From COE1 sp949066965 (GTDB taxonomy: Bacteria; Bacillota; Clostridia; Lachnospirales; Lachnospiraceae): a stretch of 64,000 nt of DNA. Positions 45,383-53,177 of the stretch are shown here, in pieces. The number at the start of each line of letters is the position of its first letter. Positions within the stretch are counted from its first letter, which is position 1. The position numbers and the translations under genes were made by a program. Under the pieces are notes generated by a model. That model had not been told where the DNA came from. It did no database searches and saw only the letters and a list, made by a program, of their open reading frames with translations. Location: positions 133,264 to 197,263 of the forward strand of contig CARTDA010000005.1 in NCBI GenBank assembly GCA_949066965.1. The letters run 5' to 3'.

Positions 45383-47057
45383 CTTAAATACTTTTTTTCG
45401 GTTTATGGGACTGATGGGTGACAGGCTGCCTGTTTATCTGGGAGCCATTTTGCTTTCCACGATTGGGGATGCAGGGCGCAAGATAGCAAATTCCTATTTG
45501 ATTCAGAGTATTGTCACGGCGGCACAGGACAAAAATGTGGACAATGTACTTTTGCCTGTCCTCGGAAATTTTGCGGTTTTTGTCGTGTGCCTGCTGCTCT
45601 GGCGGTTTGGTATCATACGTTATAACATTGAGGGGCGGACAGGAGCCGGAAAGGTGGAAAAGCTTGTGTTTTCCAAGGCGATGCGCCTGCCGATGTCCTA
45701 CTATGAGCAAAACCATAGCAGCGATTTCATGTCGCGCCTTATTTTTGATACGCAGAAGGCGTCGGATATTTACACATCGAGGCTTCGCAGGCTGCTTGCC
45801 GCAGTGCTTTCGACAGTGGCGTACCTGATTCCCATGTTCTATTTCAGCTGGGAGCTCACACTTTGCATGGTCGGAATCAGCCTTCTTGTTTTCGCGGCAG
45901 ACAGCTTGTTTGCGAAACCTTTGAAGAAAGCGGGAGTTCGTCTTTCCGACAAAAACAAGGTAATGCTTGAGAAGCTGACCAGCATCCTGTCCGGCATGGA
46001 ACTGATTAAGATTTTTCCGGTCGGGGCAAGGCTGACGCAGGAGTATGAAACCGCGGGCAGGGAATATTACCAGATTCAGAAAAGCACGAACCGATTGTCC
46101 GCAGGGCTTGAGTCCCTGAATCAGATGTTTGACCTGATTGGCACCCTTGCCTTTCTGGGGATGGGCATATGGTTTGTGTCCCTTGGGCGGGTAAGCCTTG
46201 GGGCGCTGACTGCACTGTATTCACTGTATGGCACATTCCGGTATGCCTTTCTGGATATTGGTCAGTACCTGCCGCAGATGATGAACTGTATCGCCAATGC
46301 CGAGAAGCTTTTCGCGTTTATTGATATGGAGGAGGAGCCGGAACAATGGACGCAGGAGCCGGTTTCGGACGACTGCCAGGACATGGGGGAGGAAATCATG
46401 CTCTCTGTGCGGAATGTCGATTTTTCTTATGACAGCCTGGGCGATGGCGCATGTAATGGCGGTGGAAAAGTACTGGAACAGTTTTCCATGCAAGTCAGAA
46501 AGGGAAGCTATGTTGCCGTGGTAGGGGAATCCGGCTGCGGGAAAAGTACGCTTGCAAAGCTCCTGCTTGGATTCTATCCGGTGGGGGCAGGAAGTATGTC
46601 TATTGGAGGAAAGGCATACCGGAACCTTACGCTGCATGAAATCAGGCAGCTGATTGCCTATGTCCCACAGGAACCATACTTGTATGAAGCGAGCATTGCC
46701 GAAAATATTGCTTATGGCAGATACGGTGCAAGCCGCGAGGAGGTTATCGCGGCGGCAAAGGCGGCGAATGCCCATGAGTTTATCATCAGGCTGCCCGACG
46801 GATACGACACGATACTGGGAGAGCGCGGCAATACCCTGTCAGGCGGAGAGCGGCAGCGCATTGCGATTGCGCGCGCAGTAATTCGGAATGCGCCTGTCAT
46901 GCTGCTGGATGAAGCGACCTCGGCGCTTGACAATGAATCCGAGTCGCTTGTGCAGGAGGCTGTCAGAAAGCTGCGCGGGAACCGCACCATCCTGATGATA
47001 GCCCACCGCCCCAGCACAATATCAGCAGCGGATGTGGTGGTACGCGTGGGCGGATAA
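45357..47057 (+). CDS. ABC exporter half-transporter (TMD-NBD), second partner
   Basis: The 566-residue protein has the same layout as its neighbour: membrane domain with SYYEQNHSSDFMSRLIFDT in the coupling region, Walker A GESGCGKST, Q-loop AYVPQEPYLY, signature LSGGERQRIAIARAVI, Walker B VMLLDEATSALD and H-loop IAHRPST. Both partners keep a glutamate after Walker B, so neither site is obviously dead. ATG 45357 was chosen because AAGGGGAA lies just upstream; it overlaps the previous gene by 26 nt. Confidence 0.92.
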   Translation: MRKCMQRDDLNTFFRFMGLMGDRLPVYLGAILLSTIGDAGRKIANSYLIQSIVTAAQDKNVDNVLLPVLGNFAVFVVCLLLWRFGIIRYNIEGRTGAGKVEKLVFSKAMRLPMSYYEQNHSSDFMSRLIFDTQKASDIYTSRLRRLLAAVLSTVAYLIPMFYFSWELTLCMVGISLLVFAADSLFAKPLKKAGVRLSDKNKVMLEKLTSILSGMELIKIFPVGARLTQEYETAGREYYQIQKSTNRLSAGLESLNQMFDLIGTLAFLGMGIWFVSLGRVSLGALTALYSLYGTFRYAFLDIGQYLPQMMNCIANAEKLFAFIDMEEEPEQWTQEPVSDDCQDMGEEIMLSVRNVDFSYDSLGDGACNGGGKVLEQFSMQVRKGSYVAVVGESGCGKSTLAKLLLGFYPVGAGSMSIGGKAYRNLTLHEIRQLIAYVPQEPYLYEASIAENIAYGRYGASREEVIAAAKAANAHEFIIRLPDGYDTILGERGNTLSGGERQRIAIARAVIRNAPVMLLDEATSALDNESESLVQEAVRKLRGNRTILMIAHRPSTISAADVVVRVGG

Positions 47058-47071
47058 CCGTATAGCCGGAA

Positions 47072-47308
47072 ATGAAGTTTGAAAAAAGAAGAAATCTGTC
47101 CGGAATCGGGCTGGTTCCTAAGAAGCCGATGCTGGACGGTTATAAAAATGCGATGAACAGCTATGGCGGCGACATCAATATCTGGAAGGCGATGCTCAAC
47201 ACCTATTCCTACGTGATTCCGAAAGTTATTTTTACGCTGGGATATGGAGAATTGAGTTTTGCTTTATGCCTCAATAGCCCGTTGATTGTAAATGCAGATA
47301 TCCAATGA
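47072..47308 (+). pseudogene. truncated gene fragment after the ABC exporters
   Basis: A 78-codon frame starts at ATG 47072. The first 60 residues (from MKFEKRRNLSGIGLVPKK to PKVIFTLGYG) look like real protein. The remainder is translated from the repeat that matches 42311-42370, so the original gene seems cut at about 47250. I do not recognise the family. The fragment may have been the next gene of the transporter operon. Confidence 0.5.
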
Positions 47309-47311
47309 TAA
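47252..47311 (+). promoter_or_regulatory. promoter region of the acetyltransferase gene, repeat of 42311-42370
   Basis: TTGATT (47282-47287) and TGATAA (47306-47311) are 18 nt apart, in the same phase as in the left copy 4941 nt upstream. CTCAATAGC-CGTTGATTGTA is shared almost exactly. It drives the GNAT gene at 47365. Confidence 0.5.
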
Positions 47312-47364
47312 AATAGTATTGAGAAGTCAAAAGGATACATACTGACAGCTGAGGGGGGAGCGGC

Positions 47365-47880
47365 ATGACGGAAACGACAAAAATAATAAAAATGACGGAC
47401 ATATGCACGAAAAAACTGGAATTAAAACACCTGGAATCGGAAAGGATTGAGCTGCTTCCACTTCCCAAAGGAGATACAACAAACAGTGATGTCTGCGCAT
47501 GGTATGTGATTGTCAGTAAGGAGGGCAGTCTGCCAATTGGAAGAATCGGCATCGTGCACTGCCATCCGGAGTGGAGACACACCCGCCTTCAGATTGTGAT
47601 TCAGGATGAGGAAAAGCGCAGGCAGGGTTACGGAATGGAGGCGCTTCGCCTTGTGGAGCAGTACCTGTTTGACATACTTGCATATCAGAGGATAGCGGTG
47701 CGGATAGCGGTCTTTAACGAGGGTGCAGTGCAGTTTTTTAAAAAGGCGGGCTACAAGCTTGAGGGGGTTCAGGAACAAGGGTGCTTTTATAATGACAGGT
47801 TTTATGACGTGATACTGCTTCGTCTGTTGCGGGATGAGTATTTTTCAAAATGGTATAATTTTGGCGAAGAAAGGGGATAA
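47365..47880 (+). CDS. GNAT-family N-acetyltransferase
   Basis: The 171-residue protein has the GNAT core: IGRIGIVHCHPEWRHTRLQI forms the central strands, RRQGYGMEALRLVEQYLF is the acetyl-CoA P-loop and helix, and VAVRIAVFNEGAVQFFKKAGY is the conserved motif B region. This is the Rim/MccE-like class that acetylates small molecules or protein N-termini. The acceptor cannot be told. AGGGGGGAG precedes ATG 47365. Confidence 0.87.
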   Translation: MTETTKIIKMTDICTKKLELKHLESERIELLPLPKGDTTNSDVCAWYVIVSKEGSLPIGRIGIVHCHPEWRHTRLQIVIQDEEKRRQGYGMEALRLVEQYLFDILAYQRIAVRIAVFNEGAVQFFKKAGYKLEGVQEQGCFYNDRFYDVILLRLLRDEYFSKWYNFGEERG

Positions 47881-47917
47881 TTCTCACTAGACATAAAACC
47901 AAAGGAGATGAGAATAA

Positions 47918-48352
47918 ATGATTGAACCGGATACAATAAAGCTGTTGCGTGAATGCGATGCCGGCATAAAAATGGGCGTTGCATCCATTGATGAAGTGCT
48001 GGATTATGTACAGGATGCTACACTCGGCAAATGCCTTGCGGACTGTAAGGACGAACACAATAAACTAAAAGACGAAATACAGACGCTGTTAGATGAATAT
48101 CATGACGACGGAAAGGAACCCAATCCGATGGCGAAAGGGATGTCATGGATAAAAACAAATGTAAAACTGGGTATGGATGGATCGGACAAGACGATTGCCG
48201 ATTTAATGACAGATGGCTGCAATATGGGCGTCAAGTCCCTCAACAGATATTTGAACCAGTATAAGGCAGCTGACGAAAAGACGAAAGACATCACGAAACG
48301 ACTGATTCATGTGGAAGAAAAACTTGGTGACGACATCCGCCATTTTTTATAA
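47918..48352 (+). CDS. ferritin-like helical protein (DUF2383-like)
   Basis: The 144-residue all-helical protein is probably a four-helix bundle. VASIDEVLDYVQDATLGKCLADC and the later ADLMTDGCNMGVKSLNRYLN resemble the PA2169/DUF2383 ferritin-like group. Glu, Asp and His residues at helix positions could bind metal, but I cannot verify the ligands. AAAGGAG precedes ATG 47918, 37 nt after the acetyltransferase gene, so the two may be cotranscribed. Confidence 0.6.
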   Translation: MIEPDTIKLLRECDAGIKMGVASIDEVLDYVQDATLGKCLADCKDEHNKLKDEIQTLLDEYHDDGKEPNPMAKGMSWIKTNVKLGMDGSDKTIADLMTDGCNMGVKSLNRYLNQYKAADEKTKDITKRLIHVEEKLGDDIRHFL

Positions 48353-48354
48353 GG

Positions 48355-48414
48355 AAAAAACAGCCGCTGAACATGTGCATTTCCGGAGGAAATGTGTGTC
48401 AGGGGCTGTTTTTG
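48355..48414. terminator. bidirectional terminator
   Basis: AAAAACAGCC pairs with GGCTGTTTTT and encloses a second stem (CATTTCC/GGAAATG). It lies between convergent genes. Confidence 0.88.
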
Positions 48415-48427
48415 TCATATTCACCGA

Positions 48428-49609
48428 TTACGGTTTTCTGACTTCATAGTACGCTAATTCCTGCCATGCTTCCTGCCAATTGATTCCGTTTTCTTTGGCG
48501 TCCTTATCAATTTTCGGGGAGACAACCAGCGTTCTGATATGTTCCAGCTGTAGGTAGGTTTCGGCATGGTTATAGATAACATCTGGAAAATCTTGCAAAA
48601 GCCCCGATATTTCGACATGCTGGAAACCATCATACGGCTGTTTTTTGTCATAATTATAGTTCGAGGCGGACACCACCATTGACTTGACGTCTGGATGACA
48701 GAAGGATTCCCACAGGCAAATGCATTGGCGATTCCCATGACTGCCGCGGGCATATTTTTCCACAGCATCTTTGAAGTCATGTATAATGACACTTAGGAGC
48801 TTTGCGTCATCATAGTCAACCAGCATAAAGTGATAGGCTTCCCCACCTGTGTCCGTATCCTTTTTTTCCATAAAACGGATTTTGCCTGCATTTTTTTTGA
48901 CCATATACCTTGCAACAGGGTCTTTGGGAGGCTTTTCCCTCTTCAGCCAAATGATAAGTCCTATCATTGCAGTAATAACGGATAAAATCACCAATGCCGT
49001 TTTTTCTGGGTGTCGTACCTCTGACATTGAATCCATTTCCCGAACTTCATAACTCTCCAGCTCTGGCCATGCCTCATACCAGTCAATGCCGTTTTCCTTG
49101 GCGTCTCTATCGATTTCCGGAGTGACGACAAGTGTCTTTACATTCTTTAGCTGTAGATAGGTTTCAGCGTGGTTATAGATAGCCTCTGGGGATTCTGTCA
49201 GAAGACCTGATATTTCGATACACTGAAAATCATCATATCGTTGATTTGAATCATAGTAGTCTAATATATCTATTGCCGCTGATTTAATGTCTGGATTGGC
49301 ATACGATTCCCATAAACAAATACCGTGATAGAACCAACGATAATCAGGGTCACATTCTCTGATTGCATCTTTAAATGTCTTAATGATAGTAGACAAAAGT
49401 TCAGGATCATCATAGTCAGTCAATATAAAATTATAAACAGTTCCACCAAAATATACACGCCTTGTTCCCTTAAATTGGATTTTGCCTGCATTCTGCTGAA
49501 CCATGTACCTTGCAACAGGGTCTTTGGGGAGCCTGTCGCTCCCCAGCCAAATGATTATTCCAGCCAAGATGATATAAATGATGAAAGTTGCCAGTAATTT
49601 TCTTTTCAT
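48428..49609 (-). CDS. membrane protein made of two tandem copies of one TM-plus-globular unit
   Basis: The 393-residue protein consists of two repeats. Copy 1 (about 1-198) has a membrane helix at 6-24, then DPVARYMVQQNAGKIQF, ISGLLTESPEAIYNHAETYL and ENGIDWYEAWPELESYEVR. Copy 2 (about 199-393) has its own helix at 207-222 and DPVARYMVKKNAGKIRF, ISGLLQDFPDVIYNHAETYL and ENGINWQEAWQELAYYEVR. The shared frame and spacing point to in-frame fusion of a duplicated gene. No known family was recognised. It starts 8 nt after the decayed secreted protein gene, whose stop codon overlaps the AGGGGATG site. Confidence 0.75.
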   Translation of the reverse strand: MKRKLLATFIIYIILAGIIIWLGSDRLPKDPVARYMVQQNAGKIQFKGTRRVYFGGTVYNFILTDYDDPELLSTIIKTFKDAIRECDPDYRWFYHGICLWESYANPDIKSAAIDILDYYDSNQRYDDFQCIEISGLLTESPEAIYNHAETYLQLKNVKTLVVTPEIDRDAKENGIDWYEAWPELESYEVREMDSMSEVRHPEKTALVILSVITAMIGLIIWLKREKPPKDPVARYMVKKNAGKIRFMEKKDTDTGGEAYHFMLVDYDDAKLLSVIIHDFKDAVEKYARGSHGNRQCICLWESFCHPDVKSMVVSASNYNYDKKQPYDGFQHVEISGLLQDFPDVIYNHAETYLQLEHIRTLVVSPKIDKDAKENGINWQEAWQELAYYEVRKP

Positions 49610-49617
49610 GACATCCC

Positions 49618-51943
49618 CTAAAATACTGATAAATAATTTGTAAAGTAATCCATTCCCATTATGTATGATGATAGATCCGCATAATATACTGTTCCCCAGC
49701 TGACAAGCTTTATGGCATATTTATATTTTTTTTCATTTGGATTCCAATATTTTTCCAGACCTGTTATGGTCATGTAATGTGAAGTTGGTTGACTAGGGGG
49801 ATCCAAATTTGGATCAGTAATCTGCATCAGATTAAGATATAGCGCTAAGCCATCTTCTCTTTTGTTGCTGCTGGTATAATATGAAAATACTACAGGGACA
49901 TTGTTTGACAGCATGGTTGAAATATCTGTTAGTATCGCTGCCTGTTCTACAGAACCAAGTTTTGCCCATATAACGTTCTGATAGGGGCTGTTATTTTTTG
50001 CGAGAAATTCTGTCAGTCCGCTTTCCATTCTCCAAGGATATAGTCCTGTATTTACATTAATTGCGTTTCCGTCAATAATATATTTGTTGTCATATAACTT
50101 TTCGACATAATCCATGTAATCTGTTTTTGTACATACACCATTGGCATCTGTAAATCCATTTGAGTAACTTAGGTGATATCCTGAGTTTTGCATTGTCATG
50201 TACAATTCTACATCACTTAGAGCGATGACGCCACAGCCTATTTGCCATAATCTGTAATATTTGTCTTTTTTCAGTGCATCAATTCTTTTTGTTCCTTCAA
50301 GACCGTTTTTATATGTTGCTTTTGCGCTCCACCAGCCTTGGTCACCACCATTATACTGTCCATCAATATCCAGATACCGTGCACTGTTATACTGGTTGTC
50401 AAGCGACACAACAGTATAATGATCCATAGCCCATGGCATCGTATCCACATCATCTGTAATGCCATCGCCATCCGTGTCCGCATTTGCCGGATTGCTTCTC
50501 ATCTGGAAGTACTGCACCCGCTTTGTTTCGCCATTTCCGATATATCTGTCATCAATATTGTAAATAATGCCGGTTTCCTGAAAATCGGAAAGACCGTCTC
50601 CGTCCGTGTCCGTTTTGTTGACATCTGTATATACAATCTGACCATTGGGAAGCTTCATTCCTGCGGTTTCATAGATGTCATAAAGACCGTCTCCATCTGT
50701 ATCAGTGGTGCTCGGCTTGTTTAACGTACTGTCCTCGATAGCGACAAAAATAGAACCGAGTTTTGAGACATCCCCGTTGTAATAATATTCTCCGTCTGTC
50801 TGGGACGCAATTTTCTGCAGATTTACGTGTGATGAGGTATTCGCTATGTTGGCGGATATGTTGCACAAAATTTACGAATGACAAAAATATTTTGGAAAAA
50901 TCAATCGATTCATTATACGCCAGCGGCGGCACAAGCGTCATGAGCGGACTGCATACAGCCAAGTCATTATTTGACAGCCATGCCTGCGATAAGAAAAAAA
51001 TTGTCGTCCTCATATGTGTTGCGTTGTATCCCGCATTTTTTATGCTATAATGGCTGCCCTCATGGCTTTCGATGACACCATTCCAGACAGACGTAATGGT
51101 TCTGTCAAAATCAAATTCCAGAATCCAGTCTTCTATAGGGGCAGATGTATTATTGGTAATGGATATTTCGCCAGTAAAACCGCTTCCCCAATCGCTGTTC
51201 AGACGATATTTTATGGCATAATCGTCAGTGGAGATGCTTCCCAATTCCCCTAATAACTGATAATTTTTGGGGAATCCTGTAAAATCTCCCGAACCGCTTA
51301 TACCGAATTCAATATATTTTCCGGCTTCGAGGTCCTGATTCCATCCCGCGTTTTTAATGACATATTCGGAATCATCATGTTCTGAAATTACTCCGTTCCA
51401 AATATTGGTAATATCTCCCTGAAAAGAGAAGCCAAGCATCCAGTTCTCGATTGTGGCATTTCCTGTGTTTTCAAGCCGAACGTTGGCATTATAACCACCA
51501 TTCCAGTGTCCGGTAACAGAAAATGTTACACGATAATCTTCTGATTCATAAACATTTTCAAGTGTTGTCCCATCCCACATTTCTTCTGTTTCTGAAATTT
51601 CTTATGTTTCATTTTCCGATTCATGTATGACATCATCCGCACCGTTGATTTCAGAATGTTCTTCGGTCGCAGATTCCGTTTCTGTAATACTGGCAGATTC
51701 AGACTCTTCCGTTTCAGCATAATCTGAAGGTATTTCGCCAGGCGCTTCAGTTGTCTCCGTCAGAGAAATTTCCGCTGTTTCTGTTTCAGATGCTATAGCT
51801 TCTGGCACAGATGTGGCTTCTTCCGTATGTTCAGGTTCCTGATAAGTAGTTTCTGCAAATGTTTCCAAGGATGTCGTTGAACAGGATATGCTAATTATCA
51901 GCAATCCGGCACAGATTTTTTGAAAAAATTTGAATTGTTTCAT
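49618..51943 (-). pseudogene. decayed secreted protein: signal peptide, CBM2-like x2, vWA, TSP3 repeats, C39-like peptidase
   Basis: A signal peptide (MKQFKFFQKICAGLLIISIS) and a Glu/Thr/Ser-rich linker end at an in-frame TAA (51602-51604), after which the same frame resumes (EISETEEMWDGTTLENV). Two CBM2-like modules follow (NAGWNQDLEAGKYIEFGI and IKNAGYNAT). Near 51020 the minus strand stops making sense: 50868-51014 encodes vWA sequence on the plus strand. The minus frame resumes at LQKIASQTDGEYYYNGD. Three DTDGDG calcium repeats and a papain-like domain with Cys in QIGCGVIAL and His in SHYMTITG complete it. The vWA MIDAS part is missing. Three lesions make a normal product unlikely. Confidence 0.75.
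50868..51014 (+). other. inverted vWA segment inside the decayed gene
   Basis: On the plus strand this stretch encodes FTNDKNILEKSIDSLYASGG, then TSVMSGLHTAKSLFDS and KKKIVVLI, a vWA-domain middle. The same domain's end lies on the minus strand directly to the left. GCAACATAT and GCAACACATAT (minus-strand reading) mark the two edges. Confidence 0.65.
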
Positions 51944-52260
51944 TTTTCCTCCTTCGTCAGACAAGTCACAGCACATAAAAAGGCTGCGCAAATTATTATG
52001 TGCACTTTTACAGATAAACCATTAAAAGGTGTACAGTCAATAATTTGTGCAGCCGAACCATCATAAATGTGTTGTGACTTGTCTATGGTGTTTGTGTTTA
52101 CTATGACTTCAAGCTTTGCGTCCATTTATCACTAAATGTTTGCCCTGTTTGTATATCAGTATTATGCTGATGTTATGATAATATCATAAAATTTTCCAAT
52201 GTACAATAAACATATTGCACAGATTTTTCTGGCATTTTTTGTCTGAAATTTTGTTTATTT

Positions 52261-52398
52261 GTAACAGTTCAGCCTTCGGCTTCCTGTTACAGGCATCAAG
52301 CCATGCAAAACCACTTCGTGGTGGCTTGATGCACCTCAGCCACTACACGTTCTTACGGACTTTGCAGCGCAGTGCAAAGTCCTGGGATGAACTGTTAC
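52261..52398. repeat. multi-armed palindromic element
   Basis: An outer stem GTAACAGTTCA (52261) pairs perfectly with TGAACTGTTAC (52388-52398). Inside are at least two arms, CATCAAGCCA/TGGCTTGATG (52294-52331) and GACTTTGCA/TGCAAAGTC (52358-52381). The whole would fold as a cloverleaf of about 138 nt. It is not a tRNA. Between 51944 and 52260 the sequence is AT-rich upstream region with no gene seen. Confidence 0.7.
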
Positions 52399-52440
52399 CG
52401 TTTATTTCCTTGTCAATTTCCTTGTCAGTCAGAAAAATAA

Positions 52441-52468
52441 TTGAAAAATGGCGAAATTCTGTTATAAT
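52441..52468 (+). promoter_or_regulatory. promoter of the chaperone operon
   Basis: TTGAAA (52441) and a perfect TATAAT (52463-52468) are 16 nt apart, 34 nt before the GrpE-like start codon. No CIRCE-type inverted repeat (TTAGCACTC) is visible, so this is not a standard HrcA-controlled operon. Confidence 0.75.
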
Positions 52469-52502
52469 TAGGAAATGACCGAAGAATACAAGGAGAAATC
52501 AG

Positions 52503-53120
52503 ATGTTATTTGGACGAAAAAACGACAGTGAAAAAATATCGCAGATGAAAGCAGCAGTGGAGGAGTTTGTGGCAGAGGCATTCCGGCAGCAGGCACAGGA
52601 GCAGTCACGGCAGCAGGAGAAACAGCAGGCCCATCTGGATGAAATGATGGAAAAAAACCATAAGGCAGTGCGGAATCTTGCTGATACCGTGGAAGATTTT
52701 CTGGACAGCATGGAGGAGGAAGACAGACAGCAGCGGCAGTCACGGCAGGAAATCATGGATATCCAGAAACGGGAACAAGGACTGTTGGAACTGGTGGGAC
52801 TTTATCAGCAGCAGATGGAACTGGTCGAGCAGTGGATGGCAGGGCAGGAGAACAGCAAAGCTGCCCAGACGGCATGGGAACAGCAGTATGCCATGCTCAG
52901 GGGAAAGATTATGACGGAGAGCCGGCTGTGCGCGATAGAAAATACAGGTGCGTCAGGAGAGCCGGTGGACTACCGCCTGCACGAAGTCCTTCAGGCAGTT
53001 GAGCCGGAGACAGCAGGGCAGGAGGGAACCATAGCGGAGGTATACAGCCAGGGGATGCTCTATCAGGGGACAGTCATCAGGAAAGCGCGCGTATCGGCGT
53101 ACCGCAGGAAAGAAAACTAA
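52503..53120 (+). CDS. GrpE-like nucleotide exchange factor
   Basis: The 205-residue protein has a Gln/Glu-rich coiled coil (residues about 10-135) and a short C-terminal GrpE beta domain: VDYRLHEVLQAVEPE, GTIAEVYSQGMLYQG and TVIRKARVSAY. These match the GrpE end although the core sequence diverges. AAGGAGAAA lies before ATG 52503. It is followed by an Hsp70-like gene 57 nt away, so it is probably the exchange factor of that dedicated Hsp70. Confidence 0.8.
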   Translation: MLFGRKNDSEKISQMKAAVEEFVAEAFRQQAQEQSRQQEKQQAHLDEMMEKNHKAVRNLADTVEDFLDSMEEEDRQQRQSRQEIMDIQKREQGLLELVGLYQQQMELVEQWMAGQENSKAAQTAWEQQYAMLRGKIMTESRLCAIENTGASGEPVDYRLHEVLQAVEPETAGQEGTIAEVYSQGMLYQGTVIRKARVSAYRRKEN

Positions 53121-53177
53121 GACAACAGCAAAATCAAAAAGTACGCACAAAAGTATAAAAACCAAAGGAGAAAAAGA

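Noticed and set aside
50460..50720. Dockerin modules suggesting a cellulosome
   Set aside because: The DTDGDG units occur as spaced single calcium loops typical of thrombospondin type 3 repeats, without the paired 22-residue dockerin helix pattern.
50763..51050. Separate plus-strand gene with vWA similarity
   Set aside because: Only the middle is vWA-like; both ends are antisense of the decayed minus-strand gene, so it is an inverted piece and not a gene.
52261..52398. tRNA gene in the cloverleaf-like element
   Set aside because: There is no acceptor, T-loop or anticodon consensus, and arm lengths do not fit.
52215..52478. 87-codon open frame through the palindromic element
   Set aside because: It is made of the palindrome arms, has no ribosome binding site and overlaps the promoter of the chaperone operon.
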